NCBI RefSeq assembly: GCF_010015445.1
Contig: NC_053112.1
Coordinates: 8,761,403 to 8,825,402 of the forward strand
Direction of reading: 5' to 3'
Origin: Perca fluviatilis
Lineage: Eukaryota > Chordata > Actinopteri > Perciformes > Percidae
Length of the DNA: 64,000 bases
In this document: positions 47,750-58,083 of the stretch, piece by piece
How positions within the stretch are numbered: position 1 is the stretch's first letter
Layout of the letters: each line of letters opens with the position of its first letter
Notes under the pieces: generated by a model
Told to the model about the DNA's origin: nothing
Databases searched by the model: none
What the model saw: only the letters and a program-made list of their open reading frames with translations
Translations under genes and position numbers: made by a program

Positions 47750-50700
47750 GTGATACCCGACAAGATGAAACCTGTGAGTCAGTTTTTCTGGTATTTTGGG
47801 TTGCTGGTATTTTATTGTGTCTAGTGGCAATTTCATCACAAAGCCGTCAATGTTTACTCTGGCGACTTGTTTTAGGACTGTTTAAACATTGTCCGGATTC
47901 TGCCCAACAGGAAAATCCAGCCACCCCAACAGATCTGTCCTACGGCTAGTGCTGTTGTCTCGTATGATAATGACAGGTAGAAACGCCTGCAGCGGGGAAA
48001 CGCTGGCAAATGACAGCGTTTTCACGAGGGTGTGGAGCAAATGTCAGACTTAATCTACTAAATGCTCCTGCCAATAGAAGAAAGGTCATGCCACAGGCAA
48101 AGCTTCCTCTGGCAGGAAACATCGGTGGAATACAAATCTACAAGCGTACGGCTGAAGGAGTGAGAAGATCATGGGTCGTTTTCTTCCCCCGAAAAATGTC
48201 AGAAAATGTCCAAATCAGATCATATTTTTTAAGTTGTTGTGTTCATTGTCTACTTTTGTGTGTGGTTGGGTGCCTGGATAGCTCACCTGGTAGAGCGTGC
48301 GCCCCATGTATAGAGGCCCAGTCCTCACCGCAGCGGCTGCAGGTTCAATTCCAACCTGCAGCCTTTTGCTGCATGTCATTCCCCTTTCATGTCTAAGCTC
48401 TCCTATCAAATAAAGGCCTAAAATGCCCAAAAGTGGTACACATTTTCTAAATCTGTTTTTTGTAGGCTGATAACATGGGAATCAACAAGCCATTAAGATT
48501 TAGCTCCCCTTCGCACGGGCGAAGTGGGCAAAAACAAAATCCTCCAAGTGGTTTTCTACTGTATTATCTATCATTTCACCGTGTGGGGAATTGGCAAATT
48601 GGCGCCCCTGCTTGCTGAGAAGGTACCGTGCACACTGCACAGAGAAGCTGTGAGAAGGGGAAAGGGGAGCGGGGGACAGTTCACCTATGGGTTGAATGGG
48701 TTGCTGGGCATAGGCGCCGATACCGTTGGCGCTCCGCTAATAGACCTTTTTCACAGCAGACATGTTGACGTGTCATAGTAGGAAAAACACAGGTGTATTC
48801 AAAACCATTAATGATGGCTGCATTCCACTTAGGAGAGGTCCTGGTATTGTGCATGCTGACTCACTGAAATATCTTACTGGGACACTTGATGGAATTAAGC
48901 CATCGTTAAGGTTATCAATGTCAGCTGTGCTTTTCCTACTATGACAAATCAAAATGTCTGCTGGCAAAAAGGTCCATACTGAGCACCCACGAAGCTGATC
49001 GCGGTTATGTGTCAGTTAAACTTTTCATCTCCAATCCTATCCTGAGTTGAAAGATAGCCTACTTTACGGCTTTATTATCGAGTTGATAGGTGTGTGTGTT
49101 CGTGTCGACCGTCCGAAATGTATATTATTATAACAACATAAGTGAAGGAGAAAATTATATTTCTCAATTGTACAAATCCTTCATTAGAACATTTGAAAAA
49201 CACACTTAAGAGAATCCAGTTATTTAACTATTGCAATTAACAACAGGAAACACGTTTTAAGTTGCACAATCTCCACCTCCAACATTTTCAAAAGACAATG
49301 AACACAATTCTGCACAAAATATCACAGTATAAGTTATCAGAACTTAAAATAAATATACACTATAATATAGGAATTCTGCAAAATTCTGCAATTTTGTGTT
49401 TTTTTTTTTTTTTTCGAAGGGGGGTCTCACCCTGGGTGTAATTCCATGTAGAACCGCCACTGCCTGTAGTGTTTAAAGTACTTTGAGTGGTCGCAAAAAC
49501 TAGAAAAGCACTTTATAAATGCATTCAATTTACCCATCTGAGTATGTCAGAAACTAAAATATTGTTTCATTAAAGTACAATAAGGCTTGAAAGGAGGTGT
49601 ATGAGGAGAGGAGGGCTCCACTTGTTTTCCAAATTTGTTTTGCTAAAGTATCTGCCAACATGGTGACTAATCCAACGTTAAGCCCCTGTGTGCTCTGTTT
49701 ATGCTTGCTTGCAGTCTCAACATGTTCTCAAACCCAAAAAGTAAATAATAGTCCCAATATTTAAAACGGTGATACCACCTTTTCACGTCTGATGTTAAAT
49801 GGATATTTCTCACCTTGAAGTCTTGAATGTTGACGCCCACCCTGTGTGACATGGTGAGGAAACTCTTGAACTGGGCTTCATCCAGGAGGATGTAGACTAC
49901 CACTCCCCTCAACGTGGCAGTGATGATCTCTTTGAAAATATCGACGTCAGTGAACACGTCCATCGCTATGGCAATAACCTGGAGGCAAAATAAACAGTGG
50001 AAACACTTTGAATACGGAAAACAACTTCACATTTATTCGGTCTTAAAAAAAAATGTCTGAGGAGTCAAAGTTAGGACTTTTCCACATGTTGATCTCCCAA
50101 ACAGAAAGAAGCTGTTTGTACAAATGAGGATTTAAGGAATAAAACATATACTGGTAGTTTAACCCTCTAATATGGATCTTAAGACTTAATATGTTCTCAA
50201 GCCCCCCTAAATTTCATCTCAGCCCCCCTAAAAATCATAATAATAAAAACTATTTAAAAAAAGAAAAGATTTTAATATATTTTTTTGTGCTTTTTTTTGG
50301 TGCTTCAAGTGAGAGTTTGCGAACTTGTCTGTTAGTGACAGAGGACAAACAATTACAGGTTCAAAGGGCTTGAAACAGGTTTAATATCCTGTGTCACTGT
50401 CTCCGGTGCTATGCACCTGTAACCCAGTCAAGGAAAGGGTTAACAGAAACCTAGTGTTGGCCAATCAGAGGAGGTTGTGCCAGAGTTTAACGTTGGTAGT
50501 CCCCAGAGAAGAAGTTGGTCATTTCATGGCGCAGATTAGAACCCAAATTGAAACGTAAGCAACTAAAATTGCTGAATGTTAGAACATTGTGTCAAACTGG
50601 TCGTTATTACTGTGACTCATACAGTGTCCGGTTTAGTTCCATCATAGTGTTAATAGTGTCAAAGGCACTGTATCCGTGTCACATTCTCATTAGGGGCTGA

Positions 50701-53700
50701 GTCCCCCTAAAGGTCTGATCCTAGAATCGCCCCAGGTAAATGATAAGGAGGAATGGTTCTCTGAGGGGAAAAAAAGCACGGTTGCAATTAAGTCTAAAAC
50801 TGATTTATAGTATGTGTCTTGATAATGATTAAGACTGGATTTTACACATTGTCCACAGTACATGTATTGTGGACAATGAGCAGCTACACTGAATGCATAA
50901 TTTTCAGATGGTGAATATCTGTGGAATGGAAGTCCATTTCCTGCACACTCACAAAGACACACACATGTTCTGAATTATTAGTTTCATCTCTGGCGAGCCG
51001 GTTGTTGTCACAACGTGTGGAGCTAAACATCGAGAACATTCAAGCTGAGACACGCTGGCTGCTTAATGTCATGTGTCTGGAAGTAAAACATGGCCTTCAT
51101 GTTAACATTTTCCCATGAAAAACTCCTTTTACACGAGTGAATTAACTTTTTGTCTCAGAGCAGAGTGTGCATGTGTGTGTGTGTTTGCATGTGTGGAGTA
51201 ATATGCACTCTGTTGTTTGAATGTTAAGATATATGCACCTCACGCTGTTGGAAGATGTTTTATGATTTGTTCTTGTAACTGGAGTAACGACTAATAATTT
51301 GCCTCGGGTGCTTTTCCTGCAACTCAGTATTCTGCCAGCTGAAAGTCCCTGTTGTCAGTTTAGGAGCTGCTGAAAGGCACGTTTCCTTCACAAAATGACT
51401 GGTTGTTGCTGCCCTCAGTTCTTTGTAATGCAACTGTTACAATTTATATTCAGACTTGACTACTGTAACGCTGTCTTTACAGATCTCCCTAAGAAATCAA
51501 TCAGACAGCTGCAGCTGATTCAGAACGCTGCTGCTCGAGTCCTCACTAAGACCAACCAAGTGTTATCCCATCACTCCAGTTCTGAGGTATTTACACTGGC
51601 TTCCTGTCCCTCAAAGAATTGAGTTCAAAATACTATTGTTACGGTTTATAATGCACTGAATGGTTTATTTCTGATCTGCCGCTACATTATGAACCACCCA
51701 GACCTCTCAGGTTATCTGGGGGCAGGTCTGCGTTCTGTCCCCAGAGTCAGAACTAAAACATGGAGGAAGCAGCGTTCAGTTTTCATTCACCACATATGTG
51801 GAACCAACTCCCAGAAAACTGCAGGTCGTCTCTGCAACTCTCAGTTCTTTTACATCAAGGCTGGAGACTTCATTTTGATGCTGCCTTTTAAGTAAATGTT
51901 CATTTCCTACACTGCACTAACTTTTATTTTTGTATGTCATACCTGTCTTATTCTATGTTTAGCTGTTTTTATCTTCTCTTTGACAGATGTTTTTAATTGT
52001 TATTAACTGATCTTTAATGTTTTATGTAAAGCACTTTGAATTGTCTTGTTGAAATGTGCTATAGAAATAAAGCTGCATATAATAATGGCAGTATATATAT
52101 ATATATATTATTTGTTATTTTTTAGTTTTTGTTATATTTGACCTGTTGCCTCTTTTAGGTTTACATTTAACAGTTAAAAACCAGCAAGCAAAATCTTCAA
52201 CTTCCAGTTTAGCAAGTGATTAGTGTTTTATCAGAATGAGTAAGAGCGTCTGCAGGACAGAGCAGGTCTGACCTTCAGGAGGGCGGGAGGCTGCGTTGTA
52301 ACACGTGTAATCCAACACACGTCTGCTCCCGAGTTCCACAGATTGAGTCAGATGAAGAGTACCTATTCAGCTTTTGTGATACGTTTCTGCATGTTTTATT
52401 TGAATGGAGCGATCATCTTTGTGAACGTAATTATCTCAGAACAATTATTATTATTATTATCATATAACTTTTTAAAAGTGACAGACTCTTAAAAAGAAAC
52501 AGCTGCCATTTGTGCCGTCATCATGAAGGCCCCTAACCTCCCCTAAAAGTGGACTATTCTGCAGGAATGGTTTGAGATGTTTCTGTGATACTTTTTTTTC
52601 TGATGTGAACACTCTAAACCAGGCGTTCCCAACACATAATGAGATATTTAACTTCTATGCATATCTTTGCATTCAGAGCACATAAGAAAGAAACTGAGGA
52701 GGACCATGACAAATGCATGTATAAAAGTGGATAAAATGTAAAAAAGGCCCCCAAAACGAGATGTTTTCACCTAACCTGTCATTTGTGGAAGTCAATGAGA
52801 CTGTTGGTTATGTGCTTTACTCTTGATCAGAGTTTCAAAGTCTGGGGTGAAAGTAGACGGAAGGAGATGAAAGAGACCTGCCGCATGTCCTTTTTTATGT
52901 ATTGACCAGCTGTTCGAGACCCAAAAGTGGGTCCCACTAGTTGAGAATCAAATTGAATTCACAGCAAGCAATCCAACAAGCAAGTAAAATTATTCACGGG
53001 CACCTTTCAAGACTTTAGGCCGCGACTTCTCAATACTCGGAGGACAGAATCACTTCCAAACTAACGGAGTCATTAGTACTCATTAAATCAGAACCAATTA
53101 CAAAGTAGTCGTGAAACTGCAGTAAACTGCAGGAGACTTCTTTTATGTTATTAAAATTAAGAGAATGAAAGTTTCTTGTTCATGACAGACGGAAAAAAAT
53201 CCTTTCCCAGCCAGGAGACTGGGGTTATTGTCCCGTGTGTCAGTGGGGTAGTCCAGTTTTTTTGTAGAGTGTACATAAACTGTAATTTCCCCCTCTCAGC
53301 TTCCTACTCGCCCATCCCAGAGCAACAACCCCATAAGTTTTTTGTGAACCTCATCTGGCTAATTTTCTGTAGTTTCTGTAACGGTAACGTTTGCTAGCGG
53401 CAGTAGCTTCAGGGGCAGGCTTACGTAAACACTGAAAAAGTGAAGTTTAAATTTGCTTTCATTTTATATGCCTTTAGTGTTTCACAATAGTTACTTTCAA
53501 ATTTGCAGAGAATGACCGCCAAGCAACTGTGTTGTTGTTCCTTGGCGACTTGCAACACAGATGGGGTGAATTTATGAATTAAAGTGTAACTGTTCGGTCA
53601 CAAAACAATCATCGTTACATATCCTCCTGCTTTTTGTAAGTGGGTATACGGAAATCCTTGAGCTTTCCTAGTGGGTATATATGGCGTATACCTGCGTATC

Positions 53701-55254
53701 ACGTAGACTACGCCACTGCCGTGTGTCAATTAAACGCACATCTTTTAACCCCACCCACCATCTTTTTCTATCCTTGGCAAAATGGTTTTACCCTGCACGT
53801 TAAAAAGTTGCGCCAAAGGGATATCCAGAGCGTCAAAAAGAGACACCAAGGGGTCCTGACCAAGCGTCTGTATTTGAGTTTGGAGTGACAGTATGTTGTA
53901 CTATACTACAAATCTACCCAGTGCAAAGTATCTAAAATTGGCTCCACATTGACAGTGATAAAAACATCATAATACTTCTATAATAATATTGGACTTTGAA
54001 CCTTTGATACTTTAAGTATATTTAATCATTTCTGATAACATTTATGTCCTTAGTTCTAGACTATTACCTGAAAGGTGGTATTTTGGTGATGGTATTTCTG
54101 CTTTTACTTAAAGGGGAACTACGGCCATTTCCAAAATTCATATACGTTATTCCCATGGTCCAATATATTATTGGTAAACATTAACAAATCTCTCCCAAAT
54201 CAAAAAACTAGAATGCTAAAACTCAAATATGTGATTATCATCAAGTAAAGTGGGGAACTTCTCCAGGACAATGGATTTGGAAATATGTTATAGATGAAAA
54301 CCAGGGGAATGTTTTGAGTATATGGGTACATTTTCATATTGGTTGAACTTTTCTCGGCCTTGCAAGTAACATGTTGGAATTCTTGACCCCTCTCCATCAA
54401 AATAATGGATAGATTGCTTTATTTTAATTTTCTATCTCGATCTTTTAAATGTGTTTGTTTTAATGTAATTATATTTGCCTTTTTAACTGTATTATTGCTT
54501 GTCTTAACTGTAAGGTGTCATTGAGTGCTATGAAAGGCACCCATAAATTAAATGTATTATTATTAGATGTTCCCCTTTAATAAGTAAAGGATCTGTGTAC
54601 TAAAAGTCCTACAGAGGGTTGTGTATGCAGAGAAAAATGTAGTGTGATGTGCAATTTTCTCTGCGAATAGCAACGCCTTTCATTGTGTAGTTGTGCTGGA
54701 GATTAACTGCTATTGTCCTCAGTGTTTCCAGTGTTTAAATATGTGTGCACCAAACACAGGAAGATTAATATCTGCACATGTATCCCCCTGATGATTATGA
54801 TGACTCTCACCTTCCTCGCCTCCTGTATCTGCTTGCGAACCACTTCTTTAATGGTCGGAGTGTTTTGTCTGGGTGGGTGGAACAGCAGGCTGATGTTGGT
54901 GTCCATGTCCTCCAGAGACACCTCCGGCCAGCCCAGGTCCAGGTTGGGCACCTCCTCGTCCGACTCGGTTGGGAAGTAGGTGGAGGGTCTGGCCTCGTCT
55001 GTGGCCCGTTTCCCCTCAGAGGTGTCTTCCTCCTCCACCGCTGGTAACTCTGCATTTTCCAAAATGAACAGGATCTCCTTCTCTGATAGGAAGTGGTTTA
55101 TCTGCTCGGCTCGGAGGAACTCCTCGTAGGCCTCTTGGCCTCCACAGAGGAGGGCATAAATGGCCAGGCGGTAGGATTCTTTGTAATGTGGCTGGACGTA
55201 GACCACATTGTCTTCTTCTTTCAGTGAAGACAGGCAGGACAGATTGGACTCCAT
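41071..55254 (-). CDS. fam83b: FAM83B scaffold protein, complete coding region
   Basis: FAM83B is an oncogenic scaffold that binds casein kinase 1 through its N-terminal DUF1669 domain and feeds EGFR/RAS-MAPK signalling. Coding exons in order of translation are 55254-54811, 49978-49814, 44920-44796 and 43228-41071. The splice borders and phases agree, giving 963 residues (human is about 1011). The start [11 protein letters not shown] aligns with the human start; an in-frame ATG upstream (55290) would add 12 residues. DUF1669 runs to about residue 285, with [80 protein letters not shown] and [16 protein letters not shown]. It is a phospholipase D-like fold. The last exon encodes a long disordered Ser/Lys-rich tail ending in [12 protein letters not shown] ... 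[14 protein letters not shown], the FAM83B-specific C-terminus. Confidence 0.94.
43525..43745 (+). repeat. Dispersed teleost repeat, forward copy
   Basis: AACCAACGATTATTTTC, GTCGATTAATCTGTCGATTA, TGTCTTGTTTTGTCCACAAC and AGAAAATATTCACATTTAAG identify the family also seen at 21915-22215 and 32045-32370. It lies in the last fam83b intron. Confidence 0.82.
44030..44578 (+). mobile_element. Rex1-like LINE 3' region, copy B
   Basis: A long 3' untranslated region ends in TGGTTAGACACTAACTAC, GACATGTGCAATGACAATAA and AGTTGAATCTAATCTAATG, the standard tail of fish Rex1-type elements. It lies 220 bp from fam83b exon 3 on the opposite strand to that gene. Confidence 0.75.
45290..46145 (+). mobile_element. 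LINE fragment, reverse transcriptase C-terminal part and tail
   Basis: The plus-strand reading near 45320-45440 gives [20 protein letters not shown] followed by a helix-rich stretch, as in the thumb region of non-LTR reverse transcriptases. [14 protein letters not shown] follows near 45626, with several broken frames. It ends in a tail with GGCACATTTACAT and GTGCATTGTCCCTTTTAAAT before AATAAACAAAA. It lies in a fam83b intron. Confidence 0.7.
46224..47580 (+). mobile_element. Rex1-like LINE fragment, split by a nested repeat
   Basis: The first part reads [15 protein letters not shown] and [14 protein letters not shown] (46240-46400) and is cut at about 46471 by the hairpin-family copy. The second part resumes near 46945 with [32 protein letters not shown] and LIIDFRR (reverse transcriptase D-D motif and the segment after it). 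A further remnant reads [17 protein letters not shown] near 47520. Frames are interrupted, so it is not active. Confidence 0.78.
46472..46920 (+). mobile_element. Hairpin-ended repeat family, copy 6, inside a LINE
   Basis: This is the longest copy, from TAGTCTATATCCTTGACG to CAGACCCTCCTCC ... GGAGGAGGGTCA. The last bases found in other copies (CTGGCAATGCGAGACTA) are lost. It interrupts the reverse-transcriptase reading of the LINE at 46224-47580, so it inserted after that LINE. Confidence 0.82.
47697..47744 (+). repeat. (AC)n microsatellite
   Basis: A pure AC dinucleotide run of about 24 units lies in a fam83b intron. Confidence 0.97.
48269..48432 (+). mobile_element. tRNA-derived SINE, copy 1
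   Basis: GGATAGCTCACCTGGTAGAG resembles a tRNA D-arm/A-box. GGTTCAATTCC at about 48342-48352 fits the RNA polymerase III B-box consensus. A non-tRNA body ends CCTATCAAATAAAGGCC and AAATGCCCAAAA. A related copy lies at 56555-56725. It is not a functional tRNA, as no cloverleaf can be drawn. Confidence 0.85.
48744..48985. mobile_element. Small MITE with 40-bp inverted ends
   Basis: The left end GACCTTTTTCACAGCAGACA, followed by TGTCATAGTAGGAAAA, is mirrored at the right by TTTTCCTACTATGACA and TGTCTGCTGGCAAAAAGGTC. A second inverted block, CAGGTGTATT/AAGCCATCGTTAAGG, is weaker. It is about 240 bp and non-coding. Confidence 0.82.
49000..49813. other. fam83b intron, nothing recognised
   Basis: This is AT-rich intron with a T run at about 49399-49414 and a short L2-like fragment (AAAGCACTTTATAAATGCAT at about 49505-49525). 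No exon was found. Confidence 0.45.
51420..52085 (+). mobile_element. L2-like LINE 3' fragment
   Basis: The plus-strand reading near 51450-51560 gives [20 protein letters not shown] and [13 protein letters not shown], the conserved C-terminal motif of fish L2/CR1-type ORF2. A region around [20 protein letters not shown] follows. The tail has GTAAAGCACTTTGAATTGTC and GTGCTATAGAAATAAAGCT. Frames are broken. Confidence 0.78.
52089..52108 (+). repeat. Short (TA)n run after the LINE tail
   Basis: A TA dinucleotide run directly follows the L2-like 3' end at 52085, as is common for this class of tail. Confidence 0.7.
52110..54107. other. fam83b intron 1, mostly unrecognised
   Basis: No exon is visible. 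The segment 52618-52950 (AGGCGTTCCCAAC at the left, GTTCGAGACCCAAAAGTGGG at the right) is probably a decayed hAT-type repeat, but the ends were not fixed. Open frames at 53176-53397 and 53640-53888 have no domain. Confidence 0.4.
54112..54576. mobile_element. 465-bp TTAA-flanked element, short inverted ends
   Basis: TTAA lies at 54108-54111 and 54577-54580, with AGGGGAAC and GTTCCCCT as termini. The interior is not palindromic and includes L2-like tail text near 54510-54565 (GAGTGCTATGAAAGGCACCC). It sits 230 bp downstream of fam83b exon 1, in its first coding intron. Confidence 0.75.
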
Positions 55255-55830
55255 TAGGTGCCAGATCCCCTCTAGAGTCTCTATGCGCAACAGGCCTCTC
55301 CTTTACCTTCAGTGGGACAAATCGTGCGACTGTTAAACATGCTGTTCAGTCTAAAAACTAAACTATGATGAAGCAACAGATACTCATTGAGTGAGAACAA
55401 GCAGTTCACTTTAAGTTAAAACCTGTCCGTCAGGTGTGAATCACCACAACTAGTCTAGGTAAACAGTACAAGACTTCTTCAGTTAGCAATCCTTTAACAT
55501 TATGATGAAAAACAAAAGTTCTTAAACAGACTTACTTCATGACTGGTAAATGAAATGAAATCATGTGCAGCACCCTGCACCTTAAAGAAACAGCTTAAAA
55601 AAGAAACAAAGTTAAACTCTTCAGTCAGCCTTTGTGTCTGTACTCCCTGCAGCAGAACTAAGGTGTGGATCTGAACTGTCTTTATGCAAACGAATAGCTT
55701 GTTGTACCTGCCCTGTTGGTTCCACTGACAGCTCACATATTGTGCCAAGCGCCGCCCCTCTCAGCTCACCTGGGTTTCAGCAGCAGGAGCAGGGTTTGTT
55801 TACCTATGCAGCTGAATTTGAGCCTGGACA
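55255..55830 (-). promoter_or_regulatory. fam83b: Candidate fam83b 5'UTR exons
   Basis: On the minus strand a good donor (CCCAG followed by GTGAGC, exon edge at 55770) lies about 440 nt above an acceptor-like TTTAACAG near 55331, which precedes the coding exon. A non-coding first exon at about 55770-55830 joined to a leader starting near 55330 is plausible, since FAM83B has a non-coding first exon in mammals. No TATA box is seen. Confidence 0.35.
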
Positions 55831-56550
55831 CAACACAATAAGTGCACATTTTTATTCAGTGCTGCAGCACGTTACCTCCTGAAATGCATTGCAAGTTTGT
55901 AATCTCCTGCCACAAAGCTCGATTGTGTCCAGTCAGTTGTACTCAATGTTTTTTTGTTTGATGCTTTTAGGTTGTAGAAAGTCCTCTTTACAAATGTGTA
56001 ATGTTATTTAGTTTTCTACATGGAGAAAAACACTGTACAATGGTTCAACCAGACTGACAACTGAAAGAGCAGAAAGAGACAAAGACCGTCTGAGCAACAG
56101 CTGAATAAGAAGAAATCAGCAGTCATTGGTAAAAGAAACTAGAAGCTTAGCATCAAAATGTGTGCAGATTCCTGTTTCAGTGTCAAGTGCACAACAATGC
56201 AGCCTATAACAAGCTGGAGTAAACAGGCAACGTGTTGCTTTAGCAAAGCTTTTCTTTGAACTTCACAACAGCAACAGGTCATTCTAGGGTTAGCAATATC
56301 AGCTGACCATACTAAGGACTGACAGATCACAGTTTAAACCTCTTCAATCTAATCACGGAGCAGGCCCAAAGAAACGCACAACAAATCAATATTTAGATTT
56401 ACATTGCGCCGCTTCAATAAAGGATCAAGGGTCGCTTTTCTGGACTGGAAAACAAGTTCAACATTCAAGTTCCAACAGGATTCTCCCATCATGCAACACT
56501 GTGGGGCATTGACTAAATGGAAGTTTGAATATTTGGGACTAAAACTATTT
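55831..56550. other. Spacer between fam83b and the myomesin gene
   Basis: This is intergenic DNA without a recognised exon. It is bounded at the right by a SINE. Confidence 0.45.
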
Positions 56551-56554
56551 CACG

Positions 56555-56725
56555 TTGTGGCCGGTTAGCTCGGTTGGTGGAGCGGGCGCACACGTGCAGA
56601 GGTTTATTCCTCGATGCAGAATCCGACCTGTGACGGTTTTCCTGCATGTCTTCTCCCCCTCTCTCTCCCCTTTCATATCTCAGCTTTCCTATCGAATAAA
56701 GGCAGAAATGCCCAAAACATAAAAA
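56555..56725 (+). mobile_element. tRNA-derived SINE, copy 2 (diverged)
   Basis: GGTTAGCTCGGTTGGTGGAG matches a tRNA-type A-box region, but the B-box is decayed. The body (CTGCATGTCTTCTCCCC, CCCTTTCATATCTCAGC, CCTATCGAATAAAGGC, AAATGCCCAAAAC) matches the SINE at 48269-48432. It ends in an A-rich/AT tail. Confidence 0.82.
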
Positions 56726-57209
56726 AAAATATATATATATTTCACACATCCTGTAAAAGGTTTAGTGTCTGAATTATTCTGTTTAATCATAAAAATAAAA
56801 TATAATTGAAGGAAAGAAGAAAAAACAACATAACAGCTAATTCATAAGATTCAGAAGAGATTAATCACAAAGACGGATCAGAAGGAGGTTGATAAGTAAA
56901 GTTTATTGCCATCACAAAGCATTGGGGGGGGGGAATACAACATGTCACAGACAGACAGACCTCTCTGGCATAGAGACCAGGGCAGGAAGTGAATATTTTT
57001 CATTCACAGGATCACTAACTGGCGTCATTAGGATCTCCAAATGATGACAGGCTACCTGGGATCAAAGTAGCTGTTGATAGATGAGAGAACATCACCTACC
57101 CACAGCAAAAACAAAAAAATAATCTGGTATCTGGTGTTAATTTCCCACCCAGGTACTGACAAAATAACCCCAGCTCTGCACTTGCCCATTCCCAGTTCAT
57201 CCAGCTTAA

Positions 57210-57648
57210 AGGGTAATTCCGGTTTATAACAACTTTTGTCTTATTTTCGTAGAGGTAAACCCCTAAAATCCGGGAACACGGTGACATCGCTAGAGACGTG
57301 GGAAGAAACACGATTCGACAGGTTAGTAAACAAACCCTAATCCAAACCACTTTTTTGGAGGTAAATCTCAAAGGCTATCACACCTGAAATGCTGGTAATA
57401 ATTCCACATTGTACACAAAACCAGAAAGTCAGTCTGGACGTTTACGACAAACAAATTGGGTGATCAATTTACAGTTAGCCTTTTTTTCTTTTATTTTCTC
57501 TTCCAAATAAGTTTGTCTAACCTGGAGGTTTGTTACAACCTGTTTGACTGCTCGTGTTTCTCGACTTATCAGTCCTCTTTAATGACGTCACTGATAGAAA
57601 TGAAATTGCGCAATTATGACCCAAGTTGTAATAAACGTGAATTATCCT
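57210..57648. mobile_element. 439-bp TTAA-flanked MITE
   Basis: TTAA lies at 57206-57209 and 57649-57652. The left terminus AGGGTAATTCCGGTTTATAA is matched in inverse by TTAT(T)A...CGTGAATTATCCT at the right, with a few mismatches. It lies in the downstream region of the myomesin gene and may be part of its 3'UTR. Confidence 0.85.
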
Positions 57649-58083
57649 TTAACATCCACAACAAAAATGTATACAGGCATTCCACTAACGTTGCATAGTG
57701 GAAGGTGCAGCTTTTAAAACATTGAACATAACTATCTACCCTGGTTTTTAAATTTTTTTTCTTTTTTTTTTGCGCCTTTTTTCCACCTGTGTCAAAAGCA
57801 TAGCGACCAGTTGAATGATAAAGGAAACTGAAAAGGAAATTGACTATGTTAGTAACCACTGTAAAAGTCCCTCTTTTGTATCTGTATATATCCTGCAACT
57901 CTCAGAAATGATAGAGAATGCGAAAAAACCTTCACTTCAACTGGTTAGAAGCCCGTCCTTTGTAAGTGGTTGTCAGGAAGTTAACTTTTAACTGTGACAA
58001 CATCTACATAAACTTTAACACCTCATTGTTTCACACTCATGCTATGAATCAGCGTTGCTAACAGCAAACGTCACCACCATCGT

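Noticed and set aside
48281..48360. A possible tRNA gene
   Set aside because: The A-box and B-box are present, but no cloverleaf can be formed and the body with its CCCAAAA end marks a SINE.
54713..55055. Open frames opposite or out of frame with fam83b exon 1
   Set aside because: They have no homology and are explained by the fam83b coding sequence.
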